A stretch of 64,000 bases of DNA from Trichuris trichiura (GCA_037903355.1 JBAJFE010000023.1:1240001-1304000); one strand, 5' to 3'. Positions 49,921 through 63,302 are shown, counted from the first letter of the stretch. The notes: generated by a model not told the origin, from the sequence alone. Translations and numbers: made by a program.

Positions 49921-52800
49921 TCAACCAGACTGAAAAGGCTTTTTTGCATTTCAAATTCGGACAGGCACAGAGACTCGTGTGTGCGTTTTTGTAAACAATT
50001 AGAATAAACGCGCATGCCTAATTTCAAGCTTAAGATAAACATCGGTGGCAGCTACAAAAAAAACAGAGGTAAACGCCGGACGCCACTTAAACTCTTTCTC
50101 TGTAAACAATCTTGGACGGAAAAAGATTTCATAGATAAATAAAACGCGCTTAAACAAATACAATTCAACTATGGATGCATAGAAGGCCAAACGGCGCTAC
50201 TACGGGAAAGAAAACGAATTGTAAAAAAGGGCAGGATTAAAGATTTTCAGGTAGCTCAAATTTTCTCCTGCGCGCAGTTGGCAGAAGGATGAAAATGAAC
50301 GATTACTTGCGCTTGAAGCAATAACTAAAAACTAATAGCACCAAATATCTGTAGCGTATTCCTTACTGGTAATGTTTTTAAAATTCAGGCAACTAGACGC
50401 GGTAGGCAGTGCGCGGACTTGTTGCAACAAACGTCCGCTTCAACTGTTCGTCGAATTTCATTCAATAGAGAGAATTTTCAAGTGACAACCGCTATCGAAA
50501 AGCTCTTAGGCGCTTTTTAAAGATCTTTTCGAATATGTACCCCTTAACGTCATACTGTAAGTTTGCTAGCTATTCTCTTCTCCCTCACCTAAACCTAATC
50601 TTAAAAATAAGGCTTACATTTTAGCGTACGCTTAGATAACGGCAGCGCGAGATAGCCCGCGTGCTTGCTAGTAAGAACAGATGAGCGTGGGCGCATGCTT
50701 GCCGGAAAGGAACCTGCATTTCTCATATTGTGGGGCGCATAACCGACAAGAAGCAGAAAATCGTTAAAATTTTTAAATTTACGCACTGGGTAAGATTTTT
50801 AAAAAATATAACACAGTTTTTTTTGTTTACACTTCTGCTAACCAGGCGAAACGTAAAGCAGAGACACTTGAGTCCAACCAGCATGAGGGCGCGGAAGTGC
50901 GCAAGTAAAAGTTGTTTTAAAACTTTTAACAGTTTTCTGACGCTTATAAGGGGTGCTGCAAAATTTTTCCACGTCAGAACACCCCAGATTTTCGTGCTTA
51001 TATGTCAGGAAGGCTTTCCGATATTTTGGACGCTCAACGTGCTTTTGAGTCATCATTAAAGCATTTCTTGCTGCCTTATTGTACTTCGATGATCTCTCTA
51101 ATCTTTTCAAGGCTGAATATTAGCTTACGCGTGAGCAGCAGAGCTTGAATCAATCGCCATCTTCTATTCGTCACGTCAGCCATTGTTTTAGAGATTTCTC
51201 TTGTTGAAATACTGTATGAAAAGTTCTCTCGAAGTATTGCGCGCTTGAACGATCAATCAGCCGATTAGTGCAAAAATTAAATCCATGAGATAACGCGTTT
51301 GACAGTTGCAATTTTAAAAAAACTCCGCGCGAAAAACTTCAAACAGTCTCGCTTCTATTAGCACCAGATGCACTGCGGGCGGTCTTACTTGCTCCTATAT
51401 AGCTTAAAAGCTTTGCGACTCAGGTTAACCCTACTTATCATCATTTGTACGGTAGCAGCCTCCTAACCAGCGGTCATTTCAATTTTCAGGGGCGTCTGTT
51501 GCCATTTTCCGCTTTTTAAAAACATTTGCGTAATGTGCTGCGCCGCTGGTGCCTGGAAAACGAGCAGCAGAGGCAAAATAAACCAAAGCGTATATTTTCG
51601 CTGCGTACAGTACTCCATTATTGATGTGCAGGCATTATACATTTACCAATTGGCCAGTAGGCAAGATTTTCAAACTGGTAAACTCGCGGCAAGCTATGCT
51701 GGCAAATACAGCGAGCATTTTAAAAGAAACGCCAATTGTTAGGCTACGCAAAATAAAACTGGGCGCCACCAAAGAAAGAATTAATTTGCCTTGCCACAAT
51801 CGCCGCCCGGAAAATCGAGTTGTGTTGAAAGTGTGCTTTATTTTTTCTTCATCCCTCCGAGCCTTTGGCATCCCGCCTAGTCTAAAGCTCAGGCAACAAG
51901 TCGCGTGCGCGTAAATGTCTTTTGGCACGAAGGCAAACCAAGAAGAGCGAACCAGCAAACCAAGTGCATAGGAACAAGATTGAGAGATGGACAAAATGTC
52001 AGACAAAAAACGCTATATTTTGCCACAGCGTATACGAAAAGCGGCATACGAGTCGAAACGACGCACGACGAGAGAAGAGGGAAAATCGTCAAAGCGCAAA
52101 AACGAGCGAGGCTCCAAGGCATAAACGACACTATTTTAATAATTGTCGTAGGCGTACCAACCAACCAAAGGTCGCCCTATTGCTTAAACGTACGCGCGTA
52201 TCATGCAATAATCCTTCCGAACTTCTTAAGCGTGCGGCTTGATAGGGCGGAGGCGGCGACATTCGCCTATCCGTAAACGAAAGCACTATTGATTGACCTT
52301 GAAAAGTTAGTAACAAATAAGAGAAACGAGTTGGTGTGAGATAAAAATGGGCAGAAACTAACACCACTGCAGCAGCAGCAATCTTGGCATTCTCAATAAG
52401 GGGGCGCCACACTCGATCATCTTCGTCGTCGAGCGTAAGATTGCACATATACGCGAGAACAGCCAATCGCCAAGGCAGACAACTTCTGCCGCCGGCGCGC
52501 TAAAGATAATATTTAAAGACGTATAGTAAAACCACGGAAACACGTCGACTCCCAACGGACCCCTACCAAGCTGACCGGAAAATAATTGACAACTTTCGAA
52601 ACTGGTTAGCATATCTCTGCCTGTGTGAGCACACAACGAAAGCGAAACAGAGAAAAAGAAGAAAAAGAAGAAGAAGAAACAGTGAGCGTTAGACAAAAAT
52701 GCGTACGAGCTTTTGCTCGAGCAAAAAATGCAAAAAAGAAAAGAGAAATAAACCGTTCGAAAACATTGCGTTAAAACGCTAAACGACAACGTCCGTTCTA
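49921..52800. other. Intergenic between EMC8 and the CPEB 3' end
   Basis: About 50585-50755 carries a dispersed repeat: CCTAAACCTAATC, AATAAGGCTTAC, CGCTTAGATAACGGCAG, then GGAACCTGCATTTCTC and GCATAACCGACAAGA, as near 2890 and 4445. A (GAA)n-like tract (AGAAAAAGAAGAAAAAG) lies near 52650. Overlapping open frames at 51500-52300 in several phases look like chance. Confidence 0.5.
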
Positions 52801-55546
52801 TCACAGCATCAGCGGTTGATATGGTAAACTTTGCGGACCATAAGCAACGAAATTCTGCATTGGACACATTGCGGCTGCGGCGGCGTTGGCGGTCGTCTGA
52901 TTGGTGCGATCAAAAAATGGTAAATGCGTGTCCGGCAAATTGCATCGCCTCATATTCCTCATCAACGGCTTATGATTTTGCATAACGTCCAAAGCGTGCT
53001 GCGTCTAAACAAACAATCCGCATTGGATACTTAAGAAATAGACGCGCCGCGTATACCTGCCAGCAAAGTCGACAAAAATAGCGGAAGCACATCAGTTCGC
53101 GGCAAAAGTACTGACCAGGATTCATTTGGCAAAATGAGCATATCGACTCTTCCAAGTACGGATCGATTTGAACCTAAAAAAGAACAATGGACCAATCACA
53201 GATCGCTACGAATTGAGTATGAAAATTTGAAAAAAGGGACCTTCTTGACGAACTTCATTGTTTTTACTTCGACAAAAGCAGCCGTCACCGCTCGCAGATA
53301 GCTGGTCTCGTTGTCGAACGTTACCCGACCGGAACCTATGACGTCACGAGCATTGGCAACTTACGCGCGCCAAACTCTACGCTCTTACCAATGGGATATT
53401 TGTATTTGTCTGTATCTATGCCGGCGTATACAACACCTCCGAATAAGTCGTTCATAACATTTGCCAATACGACCGCCGTGATCATGCCGTGCAGTGCTCC
53501 AACGAATACGGTCTTTTTGGCGTCCAACTTTTCTTCGGTTGACAGAATGAAGTTACTGTCCGCTATTATCCACGGAATTATTTGAACCTAAACAGCGCGT
53601 CCGATTAGGCTTAGGACCAAAGGCTTAGGCTTAGGCTTAGGTCTTGATTTAAGCTTAGGACCAAACGCTTAGGTTTAGGCCTAGGACCAAAGGTTTGGGC
53701 TTAGGCTTAGGCTTTGAATCAAAGGCTTAGGCTTAGGTCTTGATTTAAGCTTAGGGCCAAAGGCTTAGGCTTAGGCTTAGGACCAAAGGTTTGGGCTTAG
53801 GCTTGGGCTTAAGAGCTTAGGCTTAGGACCAATAATGGACCATCGACCAAAGCGACACCTACTTGACGAACTTCTCGAACGCGTAGACGACGTGACGTTA
53901 GCTTGAAGTACCAATCGCTTCCATTGCTGTAGTCTCGAGTGCACTTTTGCAACAATGCTCTGACGGAACTTTCATTTTCGAAAATCATGTACACATAGCC
54001 TTTTCCTCGAGTAACTGTCAACGGTTTGACATTGGACTTGGCGTAACGAGCTTCTCGACCGGGCCATTCGACCCTTACGGGTCCAAACATTTTGAAAGCA
54101 TTCACCAAGCTGGCTGCAAGCCAACAATAATTAGCATACAAGCTTGGAGAAAAAAAGCTTACGTTCAGTGATGTCCCAAGGAACGCCGCCGACGAACACC
54201 TTGCAAGAGTACACCGGATTTTGATGGACTTTTGGCGGCAACGGACCGGACCAAGTGCAACTAGGCTCGCAGACGGCCGCAGCATTCCTGTAACGACGAG
54301 CGGCGCTTTCAATGCTGTTACAGCCGGCTGTCACCGGGCATATCCCATTTGGGGGACGAACAACCGGCGCTTTGATAAGGCGCGATGACGACGACTGGTC
54401 GCCGCTGCTGTCGAATACCGTTAATGCCGCCGACGTGTCGGGGCTACGACTTGTCGCGCTCGAATGCGAACCGCTGCCAAGCGGAGACGAATCAACCGAC
54501 GTTTGAACATTGCCGAAGCGACTTTGCTCGACCGCTTCCGGATTGTTCAAATTATATTTGGCCTAAACACACAGACGGTAGCGGCTAAGTGACCATCAAT
54601 CGCCTCGATGTCGTCCTAACCAAGATTTCGCACAGCTGAGCAATTGACAGGTAAGAAGAGCTGCTCGAGAGCGGTGAAATTTCGTCGTCCGATAGGCGAC
54701 AACCTGCTAATCTTTCCTGAGGTGATGACGTCACATGATCGCTACGTCTCAACCAGGATTGATCCATTTGACTACGATCTGTAGTCGAGCCGCCCGAGTT
54801 GTTTATCGACTGTACGACATTCCTGTACGATGACGACGACGTTCGACTATCGTTCCTAACGAGATAAAAAAAATGACTGCAAAAAAAAATGACCACAGAA
54901 AAATGGCCGTACAACGGAGGTGTTCCCGTCTTCTCCGGCGTCATTGTACGCGCCGCTGGTACCGTCTGCTGCTGCTGCTGCTGCTGGGATACAACGTTGC
55001 CGAAAGCGACGTCACCTACAAAAGAAAAAGTTGAAAAGATATTTTTCCAGACTGCGCGTAAGGGCGAAGGAACAAGTATTCAAATTTGTTGCCCTAAGGC
55101 TACGAAAAAATCCCAAACGATCAACCTGCCGTTTTACCATTCTGTTCAGGGGTCGACGTGGTAACGTGCCCAACCCATCGGCGGTTCACCAAATCGCGCA
55201 TTAATTGCTGAACGGCCATTTTGTCCGAACCGCCGCCAACGCTATTGTCGGCGGGTAATGGTTGATAATGGGCGCCACCGCCTTTCGAGCCAGCGCCGCC
55301 AATGCTACGGCTGTTCAAGCATCGGCCGAACATGCTGTCAAGCAAGTGAATCGTATCCAAATTGGCTACAGACGCTTTCCATTGTTGCTGACAGCGAAAA
55401 CACATTTGTGACCAGCCGCAGCAGCAGCCCGTTTCGCTAAAAGAGCAGTGCCTTGGTGGATAGTTGCCATTTGCGGTTGGCGGCATGTGATGATGATTAT
55501 AGACTGGTGAACTGTGCGATGCGAATAGCTGACCAATTGAAGGCAT
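52801..55546 (-). CDS. CPEB1: Cytoplasmic polyadenylation element-binding protein (CPEB1 type)
   Basis: Exons 55546-55138, 55015-54913, 54855-54621, 54562-54163, 54113-53872, 53587-53389, 53335-53241, 53173-53057 and 53004-52801 join in phase to 667 aa. CPEB proteins bind the U-rich CPE in mRNA 3' UTRs and repress or activate translation in germ cells and neurons. The N-terminal half is low complexity, with Gly/Ser runs, a CAG-coded Gln run near 54965-54985 and Ser-rich stretches. Then come [12 protein letters not shown]1 ([26 protein letters not shown]), the linker [17 protein letters not shown]2 ([30 protein letters not shown]) and the C-terminal ZZ zinc-binding domain ([15 protein letters not shown]...YFCRLCWQ...HKPLMRN). 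The [11 protein letters not shown] and ZZ sequences favour CPEB1 over CPEB2-4. The ATG follows an in-frame stop. A GA tract lies about 80 bp upstream. Confidence 0.95.
53596..53828. repeat. Degenerate interstitial TTAGGC array in a CPEB intron
   Basis: Roughly 230 bp of GGCTTAGGCTTAGG-type units broken by GACCAAAG and GTCTTGATTTAAGC segments, themselves repeated as a higher-order unit of about 50-130 bp. It fills most of the 284-bp intron 53588-53871. TTAGGC is the nematode telomere repeat, which is the main taxonomic hint in the window. Confidence 0.9.
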
Positions 55547-58500
55547 TGCTAAATTCCGCTCTCGACGACCACAACGATTGAGGTGAAGGATTCAAAAACG
55601 AAAATCACCACAGAGCTGAGCTGAGCGAGAGAGAGAGAGAGCACGGCCGATGCGCGCGATCAAATGACTGACTAGCGATTGAATGGAAACGGCAGACCTT
55701 GTTTAAACCCTTCTATATGCAGGGCTCGATAGACCTGAGGCGTCGTAAGCCAACTGACCCAGCTGATACAACCAATTGCCGAACACGAACACTTTTCAAC
55801 GAAGATAAAAGATTTGCATACTGCTATCAGCTATGGTCACATGACTGCACAGATCAAGCTTCCTACGTGGATGACCTGATAAGGGTGCGCTTGCAGGTTC
55901 CTAGCTACCGAATCGCCAGCAGACGTCCAACTATTGTTGAACAATATAGAGAGAGAGAGAGAGCGTATTTAAAGAAGAGAATTTTTAAAAAAACAGATAT
56001 GTAGTCACCCAGCTAAGATAAGAAAAACAAGTTATCGTTCAAAAAATTAAAAATTCGTTTCGCCGCTCGGCGGCAGCGGCGTTCATTCGCTCTTATCAAA
56101 GCTGGACTAATCGGACGTCCAAAGCAACGCCTCCTCGTCTCCTCTTCGCCTATTTTGGCAGCGACTGTTAGTCGACATCGCTTCCGGTTTTAAAAAAAAA
56201 AGGAATGAGAGCTGATTCTTTCAGCTCTGCCAATGCGTCGCGCCAAGCTAAAATTTACAATCTCCTATTTTAGAGATAAGAAAACTGCATTGGAAGCAGA
56301 GCCGAAAAGCTGCCTCTGCTTCCAATGCAATTTTCCTATGGTCGAATACGACCGCGCGGACGGACAGACGGACACTAGTTGGAAGAAAAAAATTTGAATA
56401 ACAAGCGACCGAGACGCCCTTTGTTGCTTATATGGAAATTCGCGAAGGCTAAAAGAATCGTTGGATTTTCAAATTTACTTCCGATCACCTACTTCAACGG
56501 GAGCTGTTTCTTCCCCGACGGCGGCGGTGGCGGCGGCGGCTTGTCACCAACTTTTCCGCAACAATTTCTACCACTTCGTTACTTCGGCTTTGCGCAAACA
56601 AACATTTCCGATTAAGGAGTCGAAGCAAATTATCTTGCCGGCAAAGTTATAAACAAAGTTGCGCGCCCACCCGCTCGCCCGTACGCGTCTCCTTAGGCAC
56701 GACTGTTTACCGATGAAGTGACCAAGAAAGGGCGCCTAGTTGTAAAATGTTTTTCAACCGCAACAAGCTGCTACTACTACTACCCAAACTAGTCTGCTTT
56801 TAAGCTTTTGGCTTAACAATGAGCTCGATTCAAAAATGGGCATTTTGTTGGAGAAAAAATTTTGAAATTATACCCACCCTTTGAAGCGTAGGCTTTTGAT
56901 ATAGTTTTACGTCATTTTTAGCTTTGTAGCACGCGATTGCGTCGATTAAGTCGTAAACAATAAGTTTCAACACAACGGAACGCACTTGCAGGTTGAAAGC
57001 TTAAAGACTGTTGCCCGGATTTAGTTTACAAAATTTTGAAGCAAGAAAAGCTGCAACGCCGCGATATGGTTAAGCAGCCTACACGTAGACTGAGTGGGGC
57101 AAGGAAAATTTGTTCAACCGTTTCTTATTTTTAAAAAATTAAAACAAATACTACAATAAAAAATTTGCGTAGGCGGAAAAGTACGCGTCTTTGGCAATGG
57201 ACTACCACGAGCGGCGTTGGTTTTCTTTTTTTTTTGAAGCGGAAGAGTGAATGCTTTCGAAGGATCGAAACGCGAGCACTCACTACACTGAAACACGAGA
57301 GAGAGAGAGCACTGGCAAGTTTTGCGATTACGCTTTATCGACGCCCCATTAATATTTACATATTGTAAACTCAACCGCTGGCAAAGTAAACTTGATCTCG
57401 AAGCGAAAAAGAATGAATGGAACGCCAAGCGCACCCGTTTACGGCGTAAATACGACGCTGCGCTTTTCGCCCACCGTACAAACTTCGCTGCGCAATACGC
57501 AACGAAACAGCGAAGGATGCGTAGTTGAAAATTAAGATCAATCAAATGACAAGCATTGTACGTAGACGAAAACGATCGTCATTCTATGCCAGCCTTTGCA
57601 GGCAAAGCAAAGCAGGTTGCTTGTCCGTTACGCGAAAGGAAAACAATTAAATCGAACACGAATTTCAACCCAACATTAATCAACCGTAATTAAATGATTA
57701 GCAGGTTGATAAGGCAGTAGCTGAAGAAATTCAAATCGTCGCCGCTGAAGGAAATGACTCGCTGCGGTTCGACAGTCAACTAACGTACTCACCGCGCGAG
57801 ATTTTTTAAGAAAGTTCATTCAACTTTTTTCGCGACCGCTTATTCATTCAAAAAATATTTGCTAATGCAAAAACGAGTAGGCAAGTAAGAAGACGTTGAT
57901 TGTGTCACGTGACCGTTCAAACGTAAGCGCGAAGGTTGGTCGGCTCGAAAGCCCTTTTATTGCTCGTAGCCTTTCGAATCAAGTTTAGCCGAAGCCGAAG
58001 GTCACAAAACATGCTGACCTTTAGCTTTACAATGAATAAAGGTGGGGCACCCTACAACGCCGCAAATATGTTTGCACAACTTTTAAGCGGAGCTCATTTC
58101 AGTCTTACAATTATGTAAGCCCAAGCCATGACAGAAAATTCAAATTTATACTCGCATACGCGTCCGTTAAGATAAGCCATATCAAAAAACGCATTAGAAA
58201 AATTACCACCGCGCTTTTTCCATGGTCTCCTTTGTAGCATGAACAATTTAAGGCAAAGCAATTACATTGCAGTTTAAAAAATGCTTATTTTCTCTCGGAA
58301 GCTCTACCGTACCATCATTAGCATATATGCCTGTTTGCCCTTAAATCACATTCTTACTTATTCTAGTCATTACTTTCTAAAAAAGTAGATCACGTTGAGA
58401 AATTGCCTGCAGACCTATAAGGACGAGGATTACAAGTAACGCCACCAGCTTCACTAGTTACGATGTGCGCTTTACAAAAATTATTTCGCCACTTTTTTCG

Positions 58501-60456
58501 CGCGGAAATGAGAAAAGCAAAATTTTAAAAAAGAGCGGTCATCTACTGCCTACCAGCCGAGCTGAAAGGAGATTTTTGCCTACACATCCCAACGACCGCT
58601 CCAACACAACATCGGCCTTATTTATTCGAAATAAACGCTTTCCTAAAGCGGACAGCAAGCTGGCAGAGGTCAAAGATGCCAAGCAATAAAATCAACTGAT
58701 TTGCCGAAATTTCAAATTTTCGCTATCGTCGCGATTGAGAAAGCTTTGAGGCGCGTCCGCAACCGGCAAACGATGCTTTGAATTAAGCAAAGTCCATTCA
58801 GCCCGTCTACTTTCAATCGGCGTCACCGCTAAAAGCATCGCGCCGCAAGCAGGCTTACAGTACCGTATGACAAAATGATTCGCAGGTTTGTTCATTGCAC
58901 TTGTGCAAAATGAAGTTAGCACAGGCCGGCACAGCGGCAACGGATGCGGAAACGTGACCACTTTATTTGACGCGTGCACTCCGATCGCGTGACGGGGTAA
59001 AATTACGAAAAAGGAAAAACAAAGCAAAGCAAGAAAATGCAATCGGCGGGCAAAAATGATCGGTTCACTAAGCTAGCGCAGCGAGAGCATAACCAAAGAC
59101 GTGCTGCGGATACCGAGCATTGAATTCAACCCATACTAATGAAATTAGGTAAAAAAAAGGGCCACACTAAGCAGAGCCGTATGAAGGTGGGAAAATTTGC
59201 GAAATCGATCTAAAGCGGAGATATATTTTTTGAGTTTCGCTAATATTTTTTTTAAAAAAAAAGCACTATCCCGCTTAGTAGCTCTCCTTGGCGAGCTCGT
59301 GGTCGAAGGGTAAAACATTGGCGCGGTAATGGTGGATGTTCCTTTCTTTTTTCATTTTAACGTCAAAACCCTCAAGGCAGCAAAAAGTAATTGAAACAAC
59401 AAGCGTTGACTTTCTTTGGGCCGTACGAAATGGTGAAAAGAATAAAAATACGCCCACTTGCGTGTCAAAGTGCAGGCTGATCGGTAGCAGCATTCCATAT
59501 TGCGCTCAGAGAAAAAAGCAAAAAAGGCCAACGACCTATGACAACCCAGGCGGAAAAAATGAGAAAAATTTTAAAAGGTCAAATATACATTACCTTGCCT
59601 CTTGCCAGCAGCAGTTGCAAGGTGGGCCCTTCTTCGCCGGCGTCTGCGAGGCTTCAGCATATCCGCACTTTGAATTTTTGGATTCATCTGCTCCACATCC
59701 GAGCTGCATAGTGCGGAGAAACAAAAGACCAGCGTATTTTGACGAGCGCATGGAAGTCCAACGGCGGCTGGACACGTGGCCATTGCTACGTCACCACGAA
59801 ACGCGCGCTGCGAAAGTCCACAGCAAAAAACCGACTAGACAAGCCATAGTCGACATGCACCCGGCTAAGTGACGCACTCACGAATCAGCAAAATTGATTC
59901 ACTTCCTATTTCAACAGCAACGGTGGCGACGACGAGCCGACAAACGCCTAGCAAACAAACCGATGTCTCCAAGCCGTGCGAAAAAAATCGCATTGACCTA
60001 ATGACAACCGGGCGACTTCACCGTCTTGCAATTCAAACTTAAAACATTGCCAAACAACAAATTGAGCGTGAACAACCGAAATAAAGGTCGCCCAAAATAC
60101 GCAGCCGGGAAAAATTGGAGGAAATAAATTTAAAAATAAAATTTTTACAGTATAACTGGTAGTCAGGTACAAATAATGAATCTGCGCAATGACAACGTTG
60201 CAACAAGTAGGCTCGATAAATAGCGCTTAATTGCCGTCAAGGAGGCGAACGTTTTTTCACAAGCAGTAACCGTTTTGCTTGTTATCGCTTGAATTTATTC
60301 GACTTCATTTTGCCGCAAAGAACGCGTTGCGCTGGCATGTTGCCCCCACGCCCCGCCATAGAACTGTCGCCTCAATGTTTTACCCATTTTAATTTGGAGT
60401 TTCTCATTTGGTAGTACGTTCTGCCAAAATATGTACTTCCGCGTATTAACTTAAAT
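55547..60456. other. Upstream of CPEB, no convincing gene
   Basis: GA tracts occur at about 55627-55641, 55950-55963 and 57297-57309. A short strong hairpin is at 56286-56329. A GGC-rich run is near 56520-56545. The longest ATG-started open frame is 59336-59872 (178 codons, Cys- and Lys-rich, no recognisable domain). Its antisense also has an exon-like segment with a GTAATG donor, so coding strand and reality are both undecided. Confidence 0.45.
56286..56329. repeat. 16-bp perfect hairpin
   Basis: TGCATTGGAAGCAGAG (56286-56301) and its exact reverse complement (56314-56329) are separated by 12 bp, with partial pairing continuing about 6 bp outward. It lies 740 bp upstream of the CPEB start codon. 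Confidence 0.8.
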
Positions 60457-60680
60457 CAGTGATTCCCAACCTTTTCTGCGCCAGGGCCCCCTTTCGAGAC
60501 GCACATCTCCTCAGGGCCCCCTCCCGTTCTTGCGTGGTTGTGCTCTTCTCTTTTTTAGCCCGCTTCGCTTTTGATGCTGAAATTAAAAATTCCAACGTTG
60601 CAGATACAAATCTGATTTTGACGTCCATTTCGTTGCTGCAGGGCTGAAAATCTGGCGCGCCAAAATGCTCACCCTGCAAC
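60457..60680 (+). mobile_element. hAT-like element fragment (one end)
   Basis: CAGTGATTCCCAACCTTTTC followed by a GGGCCCCC-rich block is the end sequence typical of hAT-superfamily non-autonomous elements (consensus CAGNGGTTCTCAACC and a G/C-run). The matching opposite end was not found in the next 500 bp, so the element is truncated or its right end has diverged. The right limit given is arbitrary. Confidence 0.55.
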
Positions 60681-63302
60681 CCTATAAAAAATACAATTAG
60701 TTCAGTAAGTCCTCACATTATGATCGCTAAGCATTTCTCCCGACTCGCAGCAGAAGTGACAGAATATCTAACCGCGCTTTTTCCGGTCAACTCGACAACT
60801 TAAAATATCTAATTTACATATTTTTGTAGCAACGCTATTTCGCATTTGCAGTATTGAAGGCGTGGTAAAGCACAAAATACGGTTGTCTAAACAAAGTATT
60901 TTAAGTCACGATTGAAGAGTTGTATGTATCTCAGTGCCAACTGAAATTTCTAAATAAATATAGGCTTTTTTAAATACATGCCAATGGTAATTAATGATTT
61001 TCAAGGAGTATTTTTTTTAAATTTCAACTTGATTGGCTGAAGAAACAAACCCATACTTTTCTTTTCGCAGTCAGTAATTGATCTGCAGGTTCTCTAGGGT
61101 TCGAGTTACAGTATTACATGTAATACTAAGCAAATATTTTTGCTTTTTTGAGCGAAACGTACGTTAATGGTCAAAATTTGCGCTAGATACTCTTGGCTCA
61201 CAATAAAAAAAACGGAAACTGTTTAGTGCCGATCATTTACTCGCCTCCGTACCGGCTGTTCCGCGTTGTGCGCTCAGTAAACATTCTTTTGCGCACGGTT
61301 GGTCAGCCGTAGTGACGTTGGCTGCTTGCAGCGACTATTCTGCGATTTTTAAAAAATTTAAGCACGAAAATTGACGTCAACGACTGCTTGGAAAAAGACA
61401 AAGCGTTTGGCACGTTTACCCTTCCAACAGGCTACCGCGTGGCTTTTCATGGGCGGCAAAACTGACGTCGCTAAGACTTGAAGAAAAATTTATGCTTTGT
61501 AGTGTGCTAGTCGTATAAATAGCAATGTTTTTTCAATATTTTTTCTTGTTTTTCTCATTAACAGTATTTTCAGAATTAGCTTCTACCTTAAGCCTAACGC
61601 TTAGGCTAAACCTAAACTTAACAGATTTAGTTATCGTATTAGAATAATGAAACATAAAAGAGTACATTTACGTACGTGTTTTGTCATATACGGTAGCTTG
61701 TTTTCTCTTGTTTATATCTACGTTTTATCAATTTTTAAACGTCATTCCTATTCAACTGAAGCTAAGAGATTTTTTCCTTGCTGCAATAACAATGTCGAGA
61801 AGTGACGTCGTTTATTTGAGCACACGGAATGTTAGTGGAAAAATCAGTGAACCTTCCGGAGCTTAACTGGTTTTTTCACTTCCCGTATTAAAAGACGAAA
61901 TTGTTTAGCGTTAAAAAAAGTAAATAGTTCAAGAAAGTTCGTCCAGCTCGGATTTAGTTTGCAAAGCGTTGGCGGGAAGCAGTTTCTCGCTTATTTTTGT
62001 CGGTTATAGTTTTTCGCTGACTCATCGACCCCTCGAAAACCTACGTAGCCGTATATTTTGAATGTTTGTTTTGCATTCCAAGCGAGCGACTAACGGCGCG
62101 CGCTAGTCCCTTTCAACTGCTTTGAACAACCAACGCGGCATTTATATTCTTGCCTTGTCTAACTTTGTTTAGTTTAAATTGCGGAAGTGGGCGACGTTTG
62201 ATGAATCGCAACTGCGGCTATGCGGCGCTGCTTTTTCGCTTCTGTTTACTTTGCAAACTTTCTTAGCCGACAGTTATATTCGCCCTTCTGTTTCAAAGCT
62301 TTTTCCACAAAGAATCCATTTTGTGTTCAAAATAAAAAGTAACATTTGTCTTTCCGAAAAATTCTGGAAGTCAACTTTTAAGAGAACTGCCCATCTGGAA
62401 AGCTGACCCCATTCCTTACGGTTACTTCATTCTAGTTAAAATTAAGAATGCTTTTTAGTCGTACCGCGCGTAAGCATTACCGCTAAGCGAGCAGTTTTAA
62501 GCTGAAAACAATGTAAAAATCAGAGATGGTAATTCCCCATCAATGCTTCGTGTCAACGAAAGCAAACTATAAATTCTTTTACGTTGCATTTCGACACCGA
62601 AAACCTTAAGTTCAAGATTACCAAATTGGCAAATTTCAAAATGGACACTATTAGTCTTAATGATTTTTAGGTAAGCTGTATGCTACGCTTTTGTTGTTCA
62701 GTTTTAGCTAATCCACTGCTGGCATACAATAGGACGAACCGACTGTACAGTAAAGCAATGCCATCCTACCCTTAAGAAAAACGTTCGTTGCTCAGATTAG
62801 TCACTTACAAAGTATTAGTCAATAAAAAGAATGCAAAATTACTATTGCTTGTTAAAATGCCATTTAGTTGGTTCAAAAGACGTCAACTTCTCCGCAAGCT
62901 GTTTTTCAAGGTACACGCGTCGCGCTCCGTATGACGCATATACTGTTTTTTCACTCCTATGTAAACAGACTGGCAACTACTATTAATATTATCATTACTT
63001 TGATAACCGCGCATGAAAACAAAAAAAGTTAAAGTGATCACTACTTCCTTCGCTGTTGGAATCATGTTTTGACATTCCGTCTACACTTCACAACAAGAGA
63101 GCATGCAACGTGATAAAACTAAAATCTTTCAGTTGTATTTGTTTTCTCATCTCCCGACGCGCTATACGCTATTAATGTTTAAGATGATGACCTAATGCTA
63201 GATGGGATCCTTATTTGCGTTTCGGCAGAACTTAAACTATTTCAAATGAAGCGCCCAATACTTCTTTTCTTCACAAAAAGGGCTCCTACCATAATAAAGC
63301 AG
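60681..63302. other. Intergenic, AT-rich
   Basis: CTTAAGCCTAACGCTTAGGCTAAACC (about 61588-61614) is another telomere-like repeat segment with inverted halves. No exon or RNA gene was recognised. Confidence 0.5.

Noticed and set aside
51533..52276. Stacked open frames on both strands
   Set aside because: All overlap one another in different phases with no recognisable domain.
57322..57528. Charged, helix-like 68-codon frame (NRWQSKLDLEAKKNEW)
   Set aside because: Starts at TTG, has no splice acceptor or neighbouring exon and no family resemblance.
59336..59872. 178-codon ATG-started open frame
   Set aside because: No domain, and composition follows base composition; the opposite strand is also open over 60-70 codons. 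Kept only as a note in the intergenic entry.
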